The position numbers and the translations under genes are program-made. Positions 9,206 through 18,383 of a stretch of 64,000 nucleotides of DNA are shown here, one piece after another. The notes under the pieces were generated by a model, which had not been told where the DNA came from, did no database searches, and worked only from the letters and a program-made list of their open reading frames with translations. Where the stretch lies: positions 372,001 to 436,000 of the forward strand of contig NZ_VINQ01000001.1 of NCBI RefSeq assembly GCF_008369105.1, written 5' to 3'. How positions within the stretch are numbered: position 1 is the stretch's first letter; each line of letters starts with the position of its first letter. The DNA is from Aquicoccus porphyridii (GTDB lineage Bacteria; Pseudomonadota; Alphaproteobacteria; Rhodobacterales; Rhodobacteraceae).

Positions 9206-9669
9206 CCGCCGCCCATGTCCTCGAAGCCGCCCGCGCCCACGGGCTGATGATCGCCACCGCCGAAAGCTGCACCGGCGGCATGGTCGCCGCCGCGCTGACC
9301 GATATCGCCGGAAGCTCCGACGTGTTCGAGCGCGGTTTCGTCACCTATTCCAACGCCGCCAAGCAGGACATGCTGGGCGTGCACACCGAGACGCTCGCCC
9401 AATTCGGCGCGGTCTCGGAAGAGGTCGCGCGCGAAATGGCCCAAGGCGCGCTGGCACATTCCGCCGCGCAGCTTGCCATCTCGATCACCGGCATCGCCGG
9501 TCCTGGCGGGTCCGAGTTCAAACCCGAGGGCCGGGTCTGTTTCGGTCTTGCGCGCGCGGGGCACGCCACGCAGTCCGAAACCCAGGAATTCGGCCCCCGC
9601 GGTCGCGACTGGGTGCGCAAGGCCGCGCGCGATCACGCGCTGTTCATGCTCCTGTCGGCGCTGTCTTGA
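9202..9669 (+). CDS. pncC: CinA C-terminal-domain nicotinamide-nucleotide amidase
   Basis: NMN amidohydrolase of the CinA C-terminal family, which recycles nicotinamide mononucleotide into the NAD salvage route. Motifs are TAESCTGGMVAAALTDIAGSS with the nucleophilic Ser, FVTYSNAAKQDMLGV, and SITGIAGPGGSEFKPEGRVCF. It is a stand-alone 155-residue domain without the N-terminal molybdopterin-binding-like domain of full-length CinA. The ATG at 9202 overlaps the pgpA stop. Upstream of this Met the frame continues open but overlaps pgpA, so I chose the coupled start. Confidence 0.93.
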   Translation: MTAAHVLEAARAHGLMIATAESCTGGMVAAALTDIAGSSDVFERGFVTYSNAAKQDMLGVHTETLAQFGAVSEEVAREMAQGALAHSAAQLAISITGIAGPGGSEFKPEGRVCFGLARAGHATQSETQEFGPRGRDWVRKAARDHALFMLLSALS

Positions 9670-9676
9670 CCATGGC

Positions 9677-10564
9677 TCACGAACCGGGCGGCACCGCCTT
9701 GAGATAGGCGGCGATGGCGCTCAGATCATCTTCGGGCAGATGGGCGAGGTTCTTGACCACCTCGGTCATATGCCCCCCCGCCACATCGTATTCCGGCGTG
9801 AACCCGGTCGAGAGATAGGCCGCGATGTCACGCTCGGACCAGTCGAGCTTGTCGGGGGTGATCGCGGGCACGCGGCCCTTGCCATCGGGGCTGGGCGCGC
9901 CCTGGAGCCAGCGGCCGTAATCGAGCCCGCCAAGCGCGTTGCGCGGGGTGTGACATTCACCGCAATGACCAAGCGCCTCGACAAGATAGCGCCCACGCTC
10001 AAGCGTCTCGCCGGTGACCGGCACGATCCAGTCATCATGGGCAAAGAGCCACTTCCACCCGCCAAGGCTGCGCCGGATGTTGAACGGAAAGCCGACGTCA
10101 TGCGGCCGGCTCGGCGTGTCGCTGGCGGGCAAGGTCATCAGGTAGGCATGCAGATCGCCCACGTCATCAAGCGTGGCCCGCGCGTAAGAGGCATAGGGAA
10201 AGGCCGGGTAGTAATGCGCCCCGTCCGGGGCGGTGCCGTGCAGCATCGCGCTTGCCAGGTCCGCGACCGACCAGCCACCGATGCCGTGGTCGGGATCGGG
10301 CGAGATGTTGGGCGCATGAAACGTGCCGAAAGGCGACGGGAACGCCATGCCGCCCGACAGGACGCGCCGCTCCTCGTCCTCGGCCCCGGGGGCCGCGTGA
10401 CACGCGGCGCAGCCTGCGGCCCAGAACACCGTCTCGCCCCGCGCCGCATCCGTCGAAAGCTGTGCGACCTGCGCTGCGTCAACCTGTGCCGGGCGGGTCA
10501 CGACCCAGAAGACCCCCACGCCGATCAGAGCGAGAATGACGATATATCTCAACGCTTTATACAT
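9677..10564 (-). CDS. Membrane-anchored diheme cytochrome c
   Basis: Periplasmic electron carrier with two c-type haem sites, CAACH (about residue 52) and CGECH (about residue 205), in two homologous cytochrome c domains. Met ligands are probable in GGMAFPSPFGTFHAPNISPD and GGHMTEVVKNLAHL. An N-terminal hydrophobic segment (YIVILALIGVGVFWVV) has no obvious cleavage site and probably anchors it in the inner membrane. It resembles the cytochrome subunits of periplasmic dehydrogenases, but no dehydrogenase gene lies nearby. It lies 64 bp downstream of the cytochrome c' gene in the same direction, so the two are probably co-transcribed. The physiological donor is unknown. Confidence 0.85.
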   Translation of the reverse strand: MYKALRYIVILALIGVGVFWVVTRPAQVDAAQVAQLSTDAARGETVFWAAGCAACHAAPGAEDEERRVLSGGMAFPSPFGTFHAPNISPDPDHGIGGWSVADLASAMLHGTAPDGAHYYPAFPYASYARATLDDVGDLHAYLMTLPASDTPSRPHDVGFPFNIRRSLGGWKWLFAHDDWIVPVTGETLERGRYLVEALGHCGECHTPRNALGGLDYGRWLQGAPSPDGKGRVPAITPDKLDWSERDIAAYLSTGFTPEYDVAGGHMTEVVKNLAHLPEDDLSAIAAYLKAVPPGS

Positions 10565-10628
10565 CGAACCTCAGGTAAAACAGGGGCGGCGCCGGGCCGC
10601 CCCATTTCCAGCTTGTTGCGCCAGAAGA

Positions 10629-11108
10629 TCAGTTGTTGGGCTGGCGATAGGCCTTGTGACAATCGCCGCAGCTCGACCCGACCGCGCCAATCGCCCCGCG
10701 CAGCGCATCAAGCCCGTTGCCCGCTGCCGCTTCCATCGCGGTGGTCGATTCGACAAGCGCCATGGCCTTGGCGCCGATATCGCTGCCTTCGTCCCAGATA
10801 TCCGGAAGGGCCGCGGTCTGCTCGGCGTCAAGGTCGAGCGTGCTCGACCCTTGGGGCCAATAGCGCGACTGATCGACCCGCGCCAGCGCCGCGAGATTGC
10901 CCGCCGCCGCGCTGGCCGCATCGGCGTCATAATCGATCTCGCCCTTGGCCATGCCGCCCAGCAGCCCGATGTTGAACGCAAAGAGCGACATATGCGCCTG
11001 GCGCGCATCGACCGCCGCCTTGATCGCGGCGTCGTCCTGCGCCAATGTCGTGGTGGCCACCGCCCCGGCCAGAACCAGCGCCGTCAATCCGGTGAATGTC
11101 TTCATCAT
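10629..11108 (-). CDS. Cytochrome c' (class II cytochrome c)
   Basis: Periplasmic high-spin cytochrome of the four-helix-bundle type, known in other bacteria to bind NO or CO. The signal peptide is MMKTFTGLTALVLAGAVATT followed by TLAQ. The single haem motif is at the extreme C-terminus (SCGDCHKAYRQ), as is typical for class II. The 159-residue precursor is of normal size. Two adjacent ATGs follow GGGAGG by 7 bases; I use the first (11108). A good sigma-70-like promoter lies just upstream. It is followed by the diheme cytochrome c gene. Confidence 0.9.
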   Translation of the reverse strand: MMKTFTGLTALVLAGAVATTTLAQDDAAIKAAVDARQAHMSLFAFNIGLLGGMAKGEIDYDADAASAAAGNLAALARVDQSRYWPQGSSTLDLDAEQTAALPDIWDEGSDIGAKAMALVESTTAMEAAAGNGLDALRGAIGAVGSSCGDCHKAYRQPNN

Positions 11109-11136
11109 GTTTAGACCTCCCAGTCTGCAATCTTGA

Positions 11137-11165
11137 ATTGTAATCAGTATACCGTGCCAAGCCAA
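11137..11165 (-). promoter_or_regulatory. Predicted sigma-70 promoter of the cytochrome c' gene
   Basis: On the minus strand, TTGGCT (11165-11160) and TACAAT (11142-11137) are separated by exactly 17 bases. The -10 lies about 30 bases upstream of the ATG, leaving a short leader containing the GGGAGG ribosome site. The spacing and match are good for a housekeeping promoter, but it has not been tested. Confidence 0.55.
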
Positions 11166-11246
11166 TGCGCGAAGGCGCATTTTTGCAAGTCCCGCTGTGC
11201 ACCTGCGAACAATATCTCGCGCAATCGTGATGGGGTGATGACAGGA

Positions 11247-11435
11247 TCATTGCATCCGCGGCACCCGTGGCGGGCGCGGATCGAGGGTCAGGAAATCCGG
11301 CCAGCCGATGAAATGCTCGATCCCGGCGATCAAGAGCCCGGCAAGCGCGATGGCAAACACCAGCTTGATCTTCCACATGGGCGGCGGGTGACGCGCCCAG
11401 CGGGACATGCGCAGGAAAAACCGCGTCGGGATCAT
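11247..11435 (-). CDS. Small single-span membrane protein downstream of hpt
   Basis: Predicted 62-residue protein. A basic N-terminus ([18 protein letters not shown]) precedes one hydrophobic segment ([20 protein letters not shown]) and a proline/arginine-rich tail. Its ATG overlaps the hpt stop in an ATGA, which supports translation coupled to hpt. I recognise no domain. The coupling and a clear membrane segment are the only evidence that it is a gene. Confidence 0.6.
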   Translation of the reverse strand: MIPTRFFLRMSRWARHPPPMWKIKLVFAIALAGLLIAGIEHFIGWPDFLTLDPRPPRVPRMQ

Positions 11436-11986
11436 GCCGGGACATCCTCGCCGGTAAAGCGCACCTTGCCGATGTAGGGCAGGTTGCGGTTGCGCTGGGC
11501 AAAGTCGATGCCATAACCCACGACGAATTCATCCGGTATCTCGAACCCGATCCAGTCGGCCCGAACCGGTGCCTCGCGGCGCGACGGCTTGTCGAGCAGC
11601 GCGATCGTCTTGAGCTTCTTGGGGTGACGGCTGCCCAGCAGGTGCAGCACATGATCGAGCGTGAACCCGGTGTCGACGATATCCTCGACCACCAGCACGT
11701 CGCGGCCCTCGATCTGGCCGCGCAGATCCTTGAGGATGCGCACCTCGCGGCTCGATTCCATGGCGTTGTCATAAGACGACGCTTCGAGGAAATCGACCTC
11801 GACCGGCAGGTCAAGCTCGCGCACGAGATCGGCGATAAAGACGAAAGATCCGCGCAACAGCCCCACCACGACAAGCTTGTCGGTATCGCGGAACTCCTCG
11901 CGGATCTCGCGGGCCAGCGCCTCAATCCGGGCGGCGATGGACTTGGCCGAGATCATTTCGTCGATCACATATGTGCGTTGCGGCAT
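11432..11986 (-). CDS. hpt: Hypoxanthine phosphoribosyltransferase
   Basis: Purine salvage enzyme that makes IMP (and GMP) from hypoxanthine (guanine) and PRPP. The PRPP-binding motif is [18 protein letters not shown]; the early loop [19 protein letters not shown] and the base-binding region [36 protein letters not shown] are typical. The start at 11986 ([11 protein letters not shown]) has AAGAGGG upstream, and the 184-residue length is normal. Transcription is divergent from the Coq10-like gene (69-bp gap). The stop overlaps a small membrane-protein gene. Confidence 0.95.
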   Translation of the reverse strand: MPQRTYVIDEMISAKSIAARIEALAREIREEFRDTDKLVVVGLLRGSFVFIADLVRELDLPVEVDFLEASSYDNAMESSREVRILKDLRGQIEGRDVLVVEDIVDTGFTLDHVLHLLGSRHPKKLKTIALLDKPSRREAPVRADWIGFEIPDEFVVGYGIDFAQRNRNLPYIGKVRFTGEDVPA

Positions 11987-12055
11987 GTTACCCTCTTGAA
12001 TCCCCGCCCCATTAATACGAAACGGGCGCCCAGTGTCACGCGATTTGGGGGCGAC

Positions 12056-12511
12056 ATGCCGACCCACTCGGAAACAAGGGTTCTGCCCTATACCGCCCGC
12101 CAGATGTTCGACCTGGTGGCCGATGTGGCATCCTATCCGCAGTTCCTGCCATGGTGCGCCGCTGCGCGGGTGCGCTCGGTCACGCCGATGGCGGATGGCG
12201 GTGACGAGATGCAGGCCGATCTGGTCATTTCCTTCAAGGTCTTCCGCGAACGCTTCGGCAGCCGGGTGCGGCTCTACCGCGACGAGGAACGGATCGAGAC
12301 CGAGTATCTCGACGGACCGTTCCGCTACATGCGCTCGACATGGAATTTCCGCGACGTCGGCGAGGGCCGCTGCGAGGTGAAATTCTTCGTCGATTTCGAA
12401 TTCCGCAACTTCATGCTGCAAAAGGCCATCGGACTGGTTTTCAACGAGGCGATGCAACGCATCGTTCGGGCCTTCGAGCTCCGCGCAGAGGCGCTTTACG
12501 GTTCGCCCTGA
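12056..12511 (+). CDS. Coq10/RatA-type START-like ubiquinone-binding protein
   Basis: Polyketide cyclase/START-fold protein of the Coq10/RatA family, 151 residues. Family features are the N-terminal [30 protein letters not shown], the hydrophobic pocket region, and the C-terminal [20 protein letters not shown]. In mitochondria Coq10 binds ubiquinone and supports respiration. Bacterial relatives are often named RatA, a ribosome-association toxin, so either name could appear in databases; I favour the Coq10 role because alphaproteobacteria are the mitochondrial relatives. The ATG at 12056 begins the conserved region. Confidence 0.88.
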   Translation: MPTHSETRVLPYTARQMFDLVADVASYPQFLPWCAAARVRSVTPMADGGDEMQADLVISFKVFRERFGSRVRLYRDEERIETEYLDGPFRYMRSTWNFRDVGEGRCEVKFFVDFEFRNFMLQKAIGLVFNEAMQRIVRAFELRAEALYGSP

Positions 12512-12535
12512 GGCGTGGTTGTAGGCGGATTTTTT

Positions 12536-12557
12536 GAGTATTTTTGGCAAGATGAAG
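12536..12557 (-). repeat. Interspersed intergenic repeat (copy 2, reverse orientation)
   Basis: GAGTATTTTTGGCAAGATGA followed by AG: the reverse-complement form of the CTTCATCTTGCC...AATACTC core seen at 59651. It lies between the Coq10-like gene and the MmgE/PrpD gene. No paired hairpin is visible beside this copy. Confidence 0.65.
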
Positions 12558-12620
12558 GGGATGGGGCTTTCGACCCGCCATCCGGGTGGTAGTGTCACCA
12601 CATGAGCTTGGGAGAGTGAG

Positions 12621-13910
12621 ATGGGAATTTCGGAACAGCTTGCGGCATTTGCACTGGCCCCCTGTGACGCGCCCGAGGCGGTGCGCGCGGTGGCGCGGCT
12701 GTCGCTGATCGACTGGATGGCCGTGGGAATCGCGGGCGCGGGCGAGCCGGTGTCCGGCGTCATGCGCGCCATGGCGCGCGAAGAAGGCGGCGCGGCACAG
12801 GCGGGGCTTATCGGCGGCGGACGGGCACCGGCGCGGATGGCGGCACTGGTCAATGGCACGATTTCCCACGCGCTCGATTACGACGACACCCATTTCGCCC
12901 ATATCGGGCATCCCTCGGTGGGCGTGATCCCGGCGGCGCTCGCCATGGGCGAGCATCGCGGCCGGTCCGGCGCCGAGATGCAGGAGGCCGCGCTGATCGG
13001 GATGGAGGCCGCGATCCGCTTCGGTGTCTGGCTGGGGCGCGATCATTACCAGGTGGGATATCACCAGACCGCCACGGCGGGCGCAGTGGGCGCCACCGTC
13101 GCGGCGGGGCGGCTGATGGGCCTCTCGCAGGACCGGATGGAGACCGCGCTGGGGCTGGTGGCGACCCGGGCCTCGGGGCTCAAATCGCAGTTCGGCACCA
13201 TGGGCAAGCCGTTCAACGCCGGACTTTCCGCCGCCAACGGCGTCGAGGCGGCAATGCTCGCGCGGCTCGGCATCGAGGCGCGATTGGGCGCGCTCGAAGG
13301 GCCGCTCGGCTTCGGGCCCACGCATCACGGCGTGGCGGACGAGGCGGCGTTTGACGGGCTTGGCACGGTCTGGATGTTCGAAACGATCAGTCACAAGTTC
13401 CATGCCTGTTGTCACGGGCTCCATGCCGCGCTGGAAGCCGCCGCCGATATCGAGGCCGCACCCGACGAGATCGCGGCGATCCGGGTGGCCACCCACCCGC
13501 GCTGGATGAGCGTGTGCAACCAGCCCGCGCCCGAAACCGGGCTCGGGGCCAAGTTTTCCTATACCACCGTCCTGCCGATGCATTTCCTCGGCCACGACAC
13601 CGCCCGGCTGGAGAGTTACACCGACGCGCTTTGTGCCGAACCGGCACTTGTGGCACTGCGGAATCGGGTCGAGGTGCGCGAGGATGAAGCGCTGGGCGAG
13701 ATGCAGGCCCGGCTCGAGGTCGAGTTGACCTCGGGCGACGTGCAAACGGCATTTCACGATCTCGACGCGGTGCCGCCATTGAAGGAACGGGCGCGAAAGA
13801 TCATCGCCAAGGCCGACTCGCTTGTCGGGGCAACCCGCGCCGCGCGGTTGCGTGATCTGGTCGAAGGCGCCGCCGCGCCCGCCAGGCTCGCGCGTGAAGT
13901 GGCGCTCTGA
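12621..13910 (+). CDS. MmgE/PrpD family protein
   Basis: Member of the MmgE/PrpD family, which includes 2-methylcitrate dehydratase and related dehydratases or epimerases. Characteristic stretches are [45 protein letters not shown], the helical region ending [43 protein letters not shown] and the second-domain [16 protein letters not shown]. The ATG is preceded by GGGAGAGTGAG, and 429 residues is normal. No methylcitrate-cycle genes are adjacent, so the substrate is unclear. It is convergent with a TPR gene. Confidence 0.88.
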   Translation: MGISEQLAAFALAPCDAPEAVRAVARLSLIDWMAVGIAGAGEPVSGVMRAMAREEGGAAQAGLIGGGRAPARMAALVNGTISHALDYDDTHFAHIGHPSVGVIPAALAMGEHRGRSGAEMQEAALIGMEAAIRFGVWLGRDHYQVGYHQTATAGAVGATVAAGRLMGLSQDRMETALGLVATRASGLKSQFGTMGKPFNAGLSAANGVEAAMLARLGIEARLGALEGPLGFGPTHHGVADEAAFDGLGTVWMFETISHKFHACCHGLHAALEAAADIEAAPDEIAAIRVATHPRWMSVCNQPAPETGLGAKFSYTTVLPMHFLGHDTARLESYTDALCAEPALVALRNRVEVREDEALGEMQARLEVELTSGDVQTAFHDLDAVPPLKERARKIIAKADSLVGATRAARLRDLVEGAAAPARLAREVAL

Positions 13911-13941
13911 GCGCGCGCAAAACCGTGATGAAGTGCCCGGA

Positions 13942-13959
13942 CACCGCGGTCGAGCGGTG
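13942..13959. terminator. Small hairpin between convergent genes
   Basis: CACCGC (13942-13947) pairs with GCGGTG (13954-13959) across a 6-base loop in the 60-bp gap between the MmgE/PrpD gene and the convergent TPR gene. It has no clear T-run on either side, so its role as a terminator is only suggested by position. Confidence 0.3.
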
Positions 13960-13971
13960 CGCTCCTGCTGG

Positions 13972-15246
13972 TCAGTGTCCCGCCACCATGCGCGCCGCAT
14001 CAATGAGCGGGCGCCGCATCGCCAGAAGGCGGCGCGCCTCATCCGGTTTGCCCTGCCGGATCAGCACATGCATCAGCGTATGCTCTAGCAGATCGCGTTG
14101 CGCCCGGCTCCCGCCCAGCCGTTCATGCGACGCCATCAGCGGCACCAGTTCGGCCTCGGCGCCTGTCCAGTCCTGCACCGCCATCGCCCGAAAGGCCCGC
14201 GCGCAGGGCGAGACAAGGTCCGCCGCCGGACCCTTGGCCCCCTCGACGATCCGGCCCAGCGGTTCTTCGCGCCCGGCCATCGCATGGGCCATCGCCGCGT
14301 GGATATCGGCAAAGCCGAGCGCCGGGGCCGGAAACGCCCGCGTGGCGTAATCCGACAGCTGTGCCCACCGCTCCGGGGCGACATCCATCCCGGCCAGCCC
14401 CGCCCGCCAGTAGAGCGAGGCCAGGTCGGTCAGCACGTTGAGCGGCGGGCTTTGCGACATTTCGGGGGCGAGATCGGCATCGGCAATCGCCCACATCCGC
14501 GCCGCATCCCCGCTGGCCAGCGCCCAGAGCGCGCAATGCCAGGCATTGTGGCAATGCATGAGGCCGGCCCGGTCATACCCCGTCATCCACTCCGTCAGGT
14601 AATCGAGCCCCGCCCCGGTCTCGCCTCTCTCATAGAAAAGATGCGCTCGGATATGCGCCCCGTGCCCGGATCGCGGGCTGCGCTCCAATGATGCCTCGAT
14701 GGATGTCTCCGCCGGACCAAGCTGCCCGGCCTCCATCTGCGCGAAAGCAAGCTGCGCAAGAAACCAGCCATCGGTCCCATAGGCCGGGGCCAGCGCTTCG
14801 GCCAGCGCCAGGTGTTCGGCCTCGCGCCCGGGCCGCCCGGAAAACCCGATCAGTGAAAACACCCCCAATGAGGTCTGCGCCACCAGCGCATCGCGCGGGA
14901 AATCGGCCAGATGCGCGCGCACCGCGGCATACCCCTCGCGCACCCGCCCGTTGATCAGGTGATCGAAGACCGCCAGATGCGCACCCGCCTGCCCGCTCAA
15001 CGCCTTGCCCGCCTCGCGCGCCCGCGCGATCCGCTCCCTGGCCTCGCCCATCCGGGCATAACTCTGCGCATTGCGCGCACCCAGCACATGGGCCAGCGCA
15101 AACCCCTCATCCGCCGCGATCGCCCGGCGCACCGCCGCTTCGACCCCCGGCTGCGCCTCGAGATAAGCGGTCAGCCCCTCGACATAGGCATCCCGCGCCG
15201 CGTCGCTTTGGGTGTGCAACGGATTTCCGTAATGATCTCTCAGCAT
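13972..15246 (-). CDS. TPR-type protein (TTC38-like)
   Basis: Cytosolic 424-residue protein made of helical pairs that resemble tetratricopeptide repeats, similar in layout to the TTC38 family. Visible repeat-like units include AAVRRAIAADEGFALAHVLGARNAQS, GREAEHLALAEALAPAYGTDGWFLAQLAFAQMEAGQ, GPAETSIEASLERSPRSGHGAHIRAHLFYERGE and CHNAWHCALWALASGDAARMW. No signal peptide or membrane segment is seen. The substrate or partner is unknown. The ATG follows GAGGCGCCC. It is convergent with MmgE/PrpD and separated from lipA by 52 bp on the same strand. Confidence 0.8.
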   Translation of the reverse strand: MLRDHYGNPLHTQSDAARDAYVEGLTAYLEAQPGVEAAVRRAIAADEGFALAHVLGARNAQSYARMGEARERIARAREAGKALSGQAGAHLAVFDHLINGRVREGYAAVRAHLADFPRDALVAQTSLGVFSLIGFSGRPGREAEHLALAEALAPAYGTDGWFLAQLAFAQMEAGQLGPAETSIEASLERSPRSGHGAHIRAHLFYERGETGAGLDYLTEWMTGYDRAGLMHCHNAWHCALWALASGDAARMWAIADADLAPEMSQSPPLNVLTDLASLYWRAGLAGMDVAPERWAQLSDYATRAFPAPALGFADIHAAMAHAMAGREEPLGRIVEGAKGPAADLVSPCARAFRAMAVQDWTGAEAELVPLMASHERLGGSRAQRDLLEHTLMHVLIRQGKPDEARRLLAMRRPLIDAARMVAGH

Positions 15247-15298
15247 GGGCGCCTCGTGTCAGGGTCTGCCCCACACTAGGGGGCAACGCCGCCCCTGC

Positions 15299-16252
15299 CT
15301 ATCCCCCCGCGAGCTTCTTCAACCGGTTCTCGCGCAACCGCGCGAAATCATCCCCGGCGTGATAGGATGACCGGGTGAGTGGCGTGGCCGACACCATCAG
15401 GAACCCCTTGCCATAGGCCGATTTCTCATAGGCCGCGAACTCGTCGGGATGGACGAATCGATCCACCGCGTGGTGCTTGGGCGTGGGTTGCAGATATTGC
15501 CCGATGGTCAGGAAATCGACATCCGCCGCGCGCATATCATCCATCACCTGCAACACCGCCTGCCGGTCCTCGCCGAGGCCGACCATGATCCCCGACTTGG
15601 TGAACATCGTCGGGTCCAGTTCCTTTACCCGCTGCAACAGCCGCAGGGAATGGAAATAACGCGCGCCGGGGCGCACTTCGGGATAGAGCCCCGGCACGGT
15701 TTCAAGGTTGTGGTTGAACACGTCGGGTTTCGCGGCGACCACGACCTCCAGCGCCTCGGGGGCGCAACGGATGAAATCGGGGGTCAGGATCTCGATCGTC
15801 GTGCCGGGGCTGCGGTGGCGGATCGCCCGGATGGTCTGGGCGAAATGCTCCGCGCCACCATCCTCGATATCGTCGCGGTCGACGCTGGTGACCACCACGT
15901 GGTTGAGGCCAAGTTTCTGCACGGCATCGGCCACGCGGCCCGGCTCGAACACGTCGAGTTCCTCGGGCGGCTTTCCGGTTGCGATGTTGCAGAAACTGCA
16001 GGCGCGGGTGCAGACCTCGCCCATGATCATCATCGTGGCGTGGCCCTGGCTCCAGCATTCGCCCGCATTCGGGCATCCGGCCTCTTCGCAGACCGTCACC
16101 AGCTTGTTCTCGCGCATGATCCGGTGGGTTTCCGCATAGCCCTTGCCGGACGGGGCCTTGACCCTGATCCAGCTGGGTTTCTTGGGCTGGGCCCGGTCGG
16201 GGCGATGGGCCTTTTCCGGGTGGCGTTGGTCGGGCAGTTTCAGATCACGCAT
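15299..16252 (-). CDS. lipA: Lipoyl synthase
   Basis: Radical-SAM enzyme that inserts two sulfurs into protein-bound octanoyl groups to form lipoyl cofactor. The auxiliary [4Fe-4S] cluster motif is [12 protein letters not shown] (Cys55, Cys60, Cys66) and the radical-SAM motif is CTRACSFCN (Cys81, Cys85, Cys88). The C-terminal serine motif lies in [14 protein letters not shown] chose the ATG at 16252 ([14 protein letters not shown]), because the in-frame extension upstream is not conserved, and AAAGGA lies upstream of this ATG. At 317 residues it is of normal length. It depends on Fe-S supply from the suf system further along the window. Confidence 0.96.
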   Translation of the reverse strand: MRDLKLPDQRHPEKAHRPDRAQPKKPSWIRVKAPSGKGYAETHRIMRENKLVTVCEEAGCPNAGECWSQGHATMMIMGEVCTRACSFCNIATGKPPEELDVFEPGRVADAVQKLGLNHVVVTSVDRDDIEDGGAEHFAQTIRAIRHRSPGTTIEILTPDFIRCAPEALEVVVAAKPDVFNHNLETVPGLYPEVRPGARYFHSLRLLQRVKELDPTMFTKSGIMVGLGEDRQAVLQVMDDMRAADVDFLTIGQYLQPTPKHHAVDRFVHPDEFAAYEKSAYGKGFLMVSATPLTRSSYHAGDDFARLRENRLKKLAGG

Positions 16253-16305
16253 GGGCCGGGTCCTTTTGGGGCGGCGGTCATTGATTTCCCTGCCCTTATA
16301 CGCCC

Positions 16306-16479
16306 CTACGGCCCCGGCTGCCACCCGAGTTTCGCGCATACCGGGCATGGGCCACCCGGTGCCCTGCCGCGCCGCCCGCGTCGATCCTGCATCTTGCCAA
16401 ACCGCCCCCGAACGGGCAGGCACATGCCAGCCAAGACCAGCAAGGCAATGGCCCACGGGGGAAAGCCATGACCCAGCAT
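16306..16479 (-). CDS. Possible small membrane protein upstream of lipA
   Basis: Possible 57-residue protein [20 protein letters not shown] continuing [15 protein letters not shown]. One hydrophobic segment is followed by a basic tail, typical of small membrane proteins. The start overlaps the first codons of the divergent VIT-family gene, and the ribosome site (CGGA) is weak. It is the only plausible reading of the 215-bp gap between lipA and the transporter gene. Confidence 0.35.
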   Translation of the reverse strand: MLGHGFPPWAIALLVLAGMCLPVRGRFGKMQDRRGRRGRAPGGPCPVCAKLGWQPGP

Positions 16480-17199
16480 TCCGGCACGACCGAAAATCAC
16501 ACGCTCGCGCGTGGCCACATGCGCGAATATCTCAAGCAGATCACCTATGGCGGCAATGACGGGATCGTGACGACCTTTGCCATCGTCGCGGGCTTTGCCG
16601 GTGCCATGGCCGAGGGCGTGGCCGAGATCGGCGCGCTCGCGGTGCTGGTCTTCGGGCTGGCCAATCTCTTTGCCGACGCGGTCAGCATGGGCCTCGGCGA
16701 ATTTCTCTCGACCCGGTCCTCGCATGACCTCTATCACGCGCGCCGCCGCGCCGAGTTGGACGAGATCGCGGCCGACCCGACTCGCGAATCCGACGCGCTC
16801 GCCGCCATTTTCGAACGCCGGGGCCTGTCACCCGCCGACGCGGCCGAGGCCGGCGCCATTTTCCGCCGCAATCCGCAGATGCTGGCCGACCTCACGATCA
16901 CCTATGGCTATGGCATGACCGACCCGAGAGGCCACAGCCCCGCGCTCAACGGTCTCGTCACCTTCGCGAGCTTCGTGGTCTTCGGCGCGGCACCGCTCCT
17001 GCCCTATTTCCTGATGCCCCCCGAACCCGCGACCTTCACCTGGTCGCTGATCACCAGCGCATCGGCGCTTGTCGCACTCGGGGTGCTGCGCTGGCGGGCA
17101 ACCGGGCAACAGGCGCTGCGCGCCCTTGGCGAAACCCTCGCTGTCGGGGCAACCTGTGGCGCGGTGGCCTATGCCGTGGGCTGGATCGTCGGCGGCTGA
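16468..17199 (+). CDS. VIT1/CCC1-family metal transporter
   Basis: Integral membrane protein of the VIT1/CCC1 family; characterised members move Fe(II) or Mn(II). The family signature [26 protein letters not shown] is at the N-terminus, followed by [29 protein letters not shown] cytosolic acidic helical region (residues about 85-145, rich in Glu and Asp) corresponds to the metal-binding hub. Three more hydrophobic segments complete the 243-residue protein. Bacterial members of this size are often annotated simply as VIT family; the metal specificity is not shown by the sequence. Confidence 0.85.
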   Translation: MTQHSGTTENHTLARGHMREYLKQITYGGNDGIVTTFAIVAGFAGAMAEGVAEIGALAVLVFGLANLFADAVSMGLGEFLSTRSSHDLYHARRRAELDEIAADPTRESDALAAIFERRGLSPADAAEAGAIFRRNPQMLADLTITYGYGMTDPRGHSPALNGLVTFASFVVFGAAPLLPYFLMPPEPATFTWSLITSASALVALGVLRWRATGQQALRALGETLAVGATCGAVAYAVGWIVGG

Positions 17200-17222
17200 G
17201 CCGCCCACCTTACCGGCCCGCC

Positions 17223-18347
17223 TCAGCCGATCATCCCCGCCGCATCGCCCAGCTCCGCGTAATGTCGCCTGAGCCGTTGCAGCGCGATGCGCAGCACGAT
17301 CTTGCCCGACCGCGCGCTCCAGCCCATCGCCTGTTCGGCCTGCTCCAACCCTTCGAGATGACAACAACAGCGCAGCGCCACATCGCCCAGCCCGGGACCA
17401 AGATCGCGCAGCGCCGCCTCGACCCGGGCGCGCGCAGCGCTTGATCCGCCTGTCGCATCGGCGCCCGCCCCTGCCCTGCCCCCGTCGATCACGCCGCTCA
17501 GCACATGATCCCAGCTCCCGCTCACCCGCGCGCCCATCTGTGCCAGTTCGAAATCCTCGCGCAGCCGCTCCCCCGCGGCCACCAGATTCGCGCCAAGGAA
17601 CGGCACCCCGTCCCGGTCGCGCCGCCGCGCCAGCGCCGCCATCGGCGAATCGCCCGGGGCAAAGCGCGGCTTCTTGCGCACCGCCGGTCGCCCCGCCACC
17701 GCAAGCCCGGGGCCGTCAAAACCGCTCTGCGCCTCGGCAAACCCCTGCGCCGCCCCATGCGCCGCGTTCTCCTGCGCCGCCAGCATTCGGCCAAGGGCTG
17801 CACGCCCGGCCTGCGTGATGCGATAGCGCGCGACGCGGCCCGGCTCGACACAGGCGATCCAGTCCTTGACCGCCAGCGCCTGTGCCATCGCGCGCTCCAC
17901 CACGGCGGTGCGGGTGGTTCCGCCGCCCGCTATGTCACGCACCACGACGGCCTTGTCCATCTCGGGCGCCACCGCCAGAACGGCGCCGGGTTCACACAAT
18001 CGGCGCAGCACGCGCCGCGCTTCGACCTCGAATGTTTCATCGTCCGGGGTGGCCGCGATGGGCCTGTCTTGCAGGGTCATGTCACTTGGCTCCTTGACTT
18101 TGGGACTCCGCGGATCGCGAGGAACAACCCGGGCCAGCCGGATCAGCGCCTCGTCGATCAGGATATCGTCGCGCAAACTTTCCCAGCGGCGCACCTGGCG
18201 CAGAACCGTCGAAGGATGCCGCGCCACCGACCGGGCAATCGCCCGGATCGACAGCCCACATTCGGTATGGACCAGGTAGTGACGCGCCGCCTCGGGCACC
18301 CAACCGGGCATGTCCCCCCGGTCTTGCGCATTCGCATGTCCAGACAT
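17223..18347 (-). CDS. DUF6456 helix-turn-helix protein
   Basis: Putative DNA-binding protein of 374 residues found in Rhodobacterales. The N-terminus contains a helix-turn-helix-like segment (ECGLSIRAIARSVARHPSTV) followed by LRQVRRWESLRDD. A middle winged-helix-like part reads AMAQALAVKDWIACVEPGRVARYRITQAGR. The C-terminal DUF6456 region begins at DSPMAALARRRDRDGVPFLGANLVAAGERLREDFELAQMGARVSGSW. Its ATG follows AAGGAAGGCAA. It is divergent from the DUF6477 gene, and two DnaA boxes lie 37-57 bp upstream of its start. The function is unknown; a regulator is plausible. Confidence 0.85.
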   Translation of the reverse strand: MSGHANAQDRGDMPGWVPEAARHYLVHTECGLSIRAIARSVARHPSTVLRQVRRWESLRDDILIDEALIRLARVVPRDPRSPKVKEPSDMTLQDRPIAATPDDETFEVEARRVLRRLCEPGAVLAVAPEMDKAVVVRDIAGGGTTRTAVVERAMAQALAVKDWIACVEPGRVARYRITQAGRAALGRMLAAQENAAHGAAQGFAEAQSGFDGPGLAVAGRPAVRKKPRFAPGDSPMAALARRRDRDGVPFLGANLVAAGERLREDFELAQMGARVSGSWDHVLSGVIDGGRAGAGADATGGSSAARARVEAALRDLGPGLGDVALRCCCHLEGLEQAEQAMGWSARSGKIVLRIALQRLRRHYAELGDAAGMIG

Positions 18348-18383
18348 TTGCCTTCCTTCGTCCCCGGTTCTTCAGTGCCATGT

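Noticed and set aside
16386-16400. A sixth copy of the intergenic repeat (GCATCTTGCCAAA)
   Set aside because: Only half of the core matches, without the AATAC part or hairpin; probably chance.
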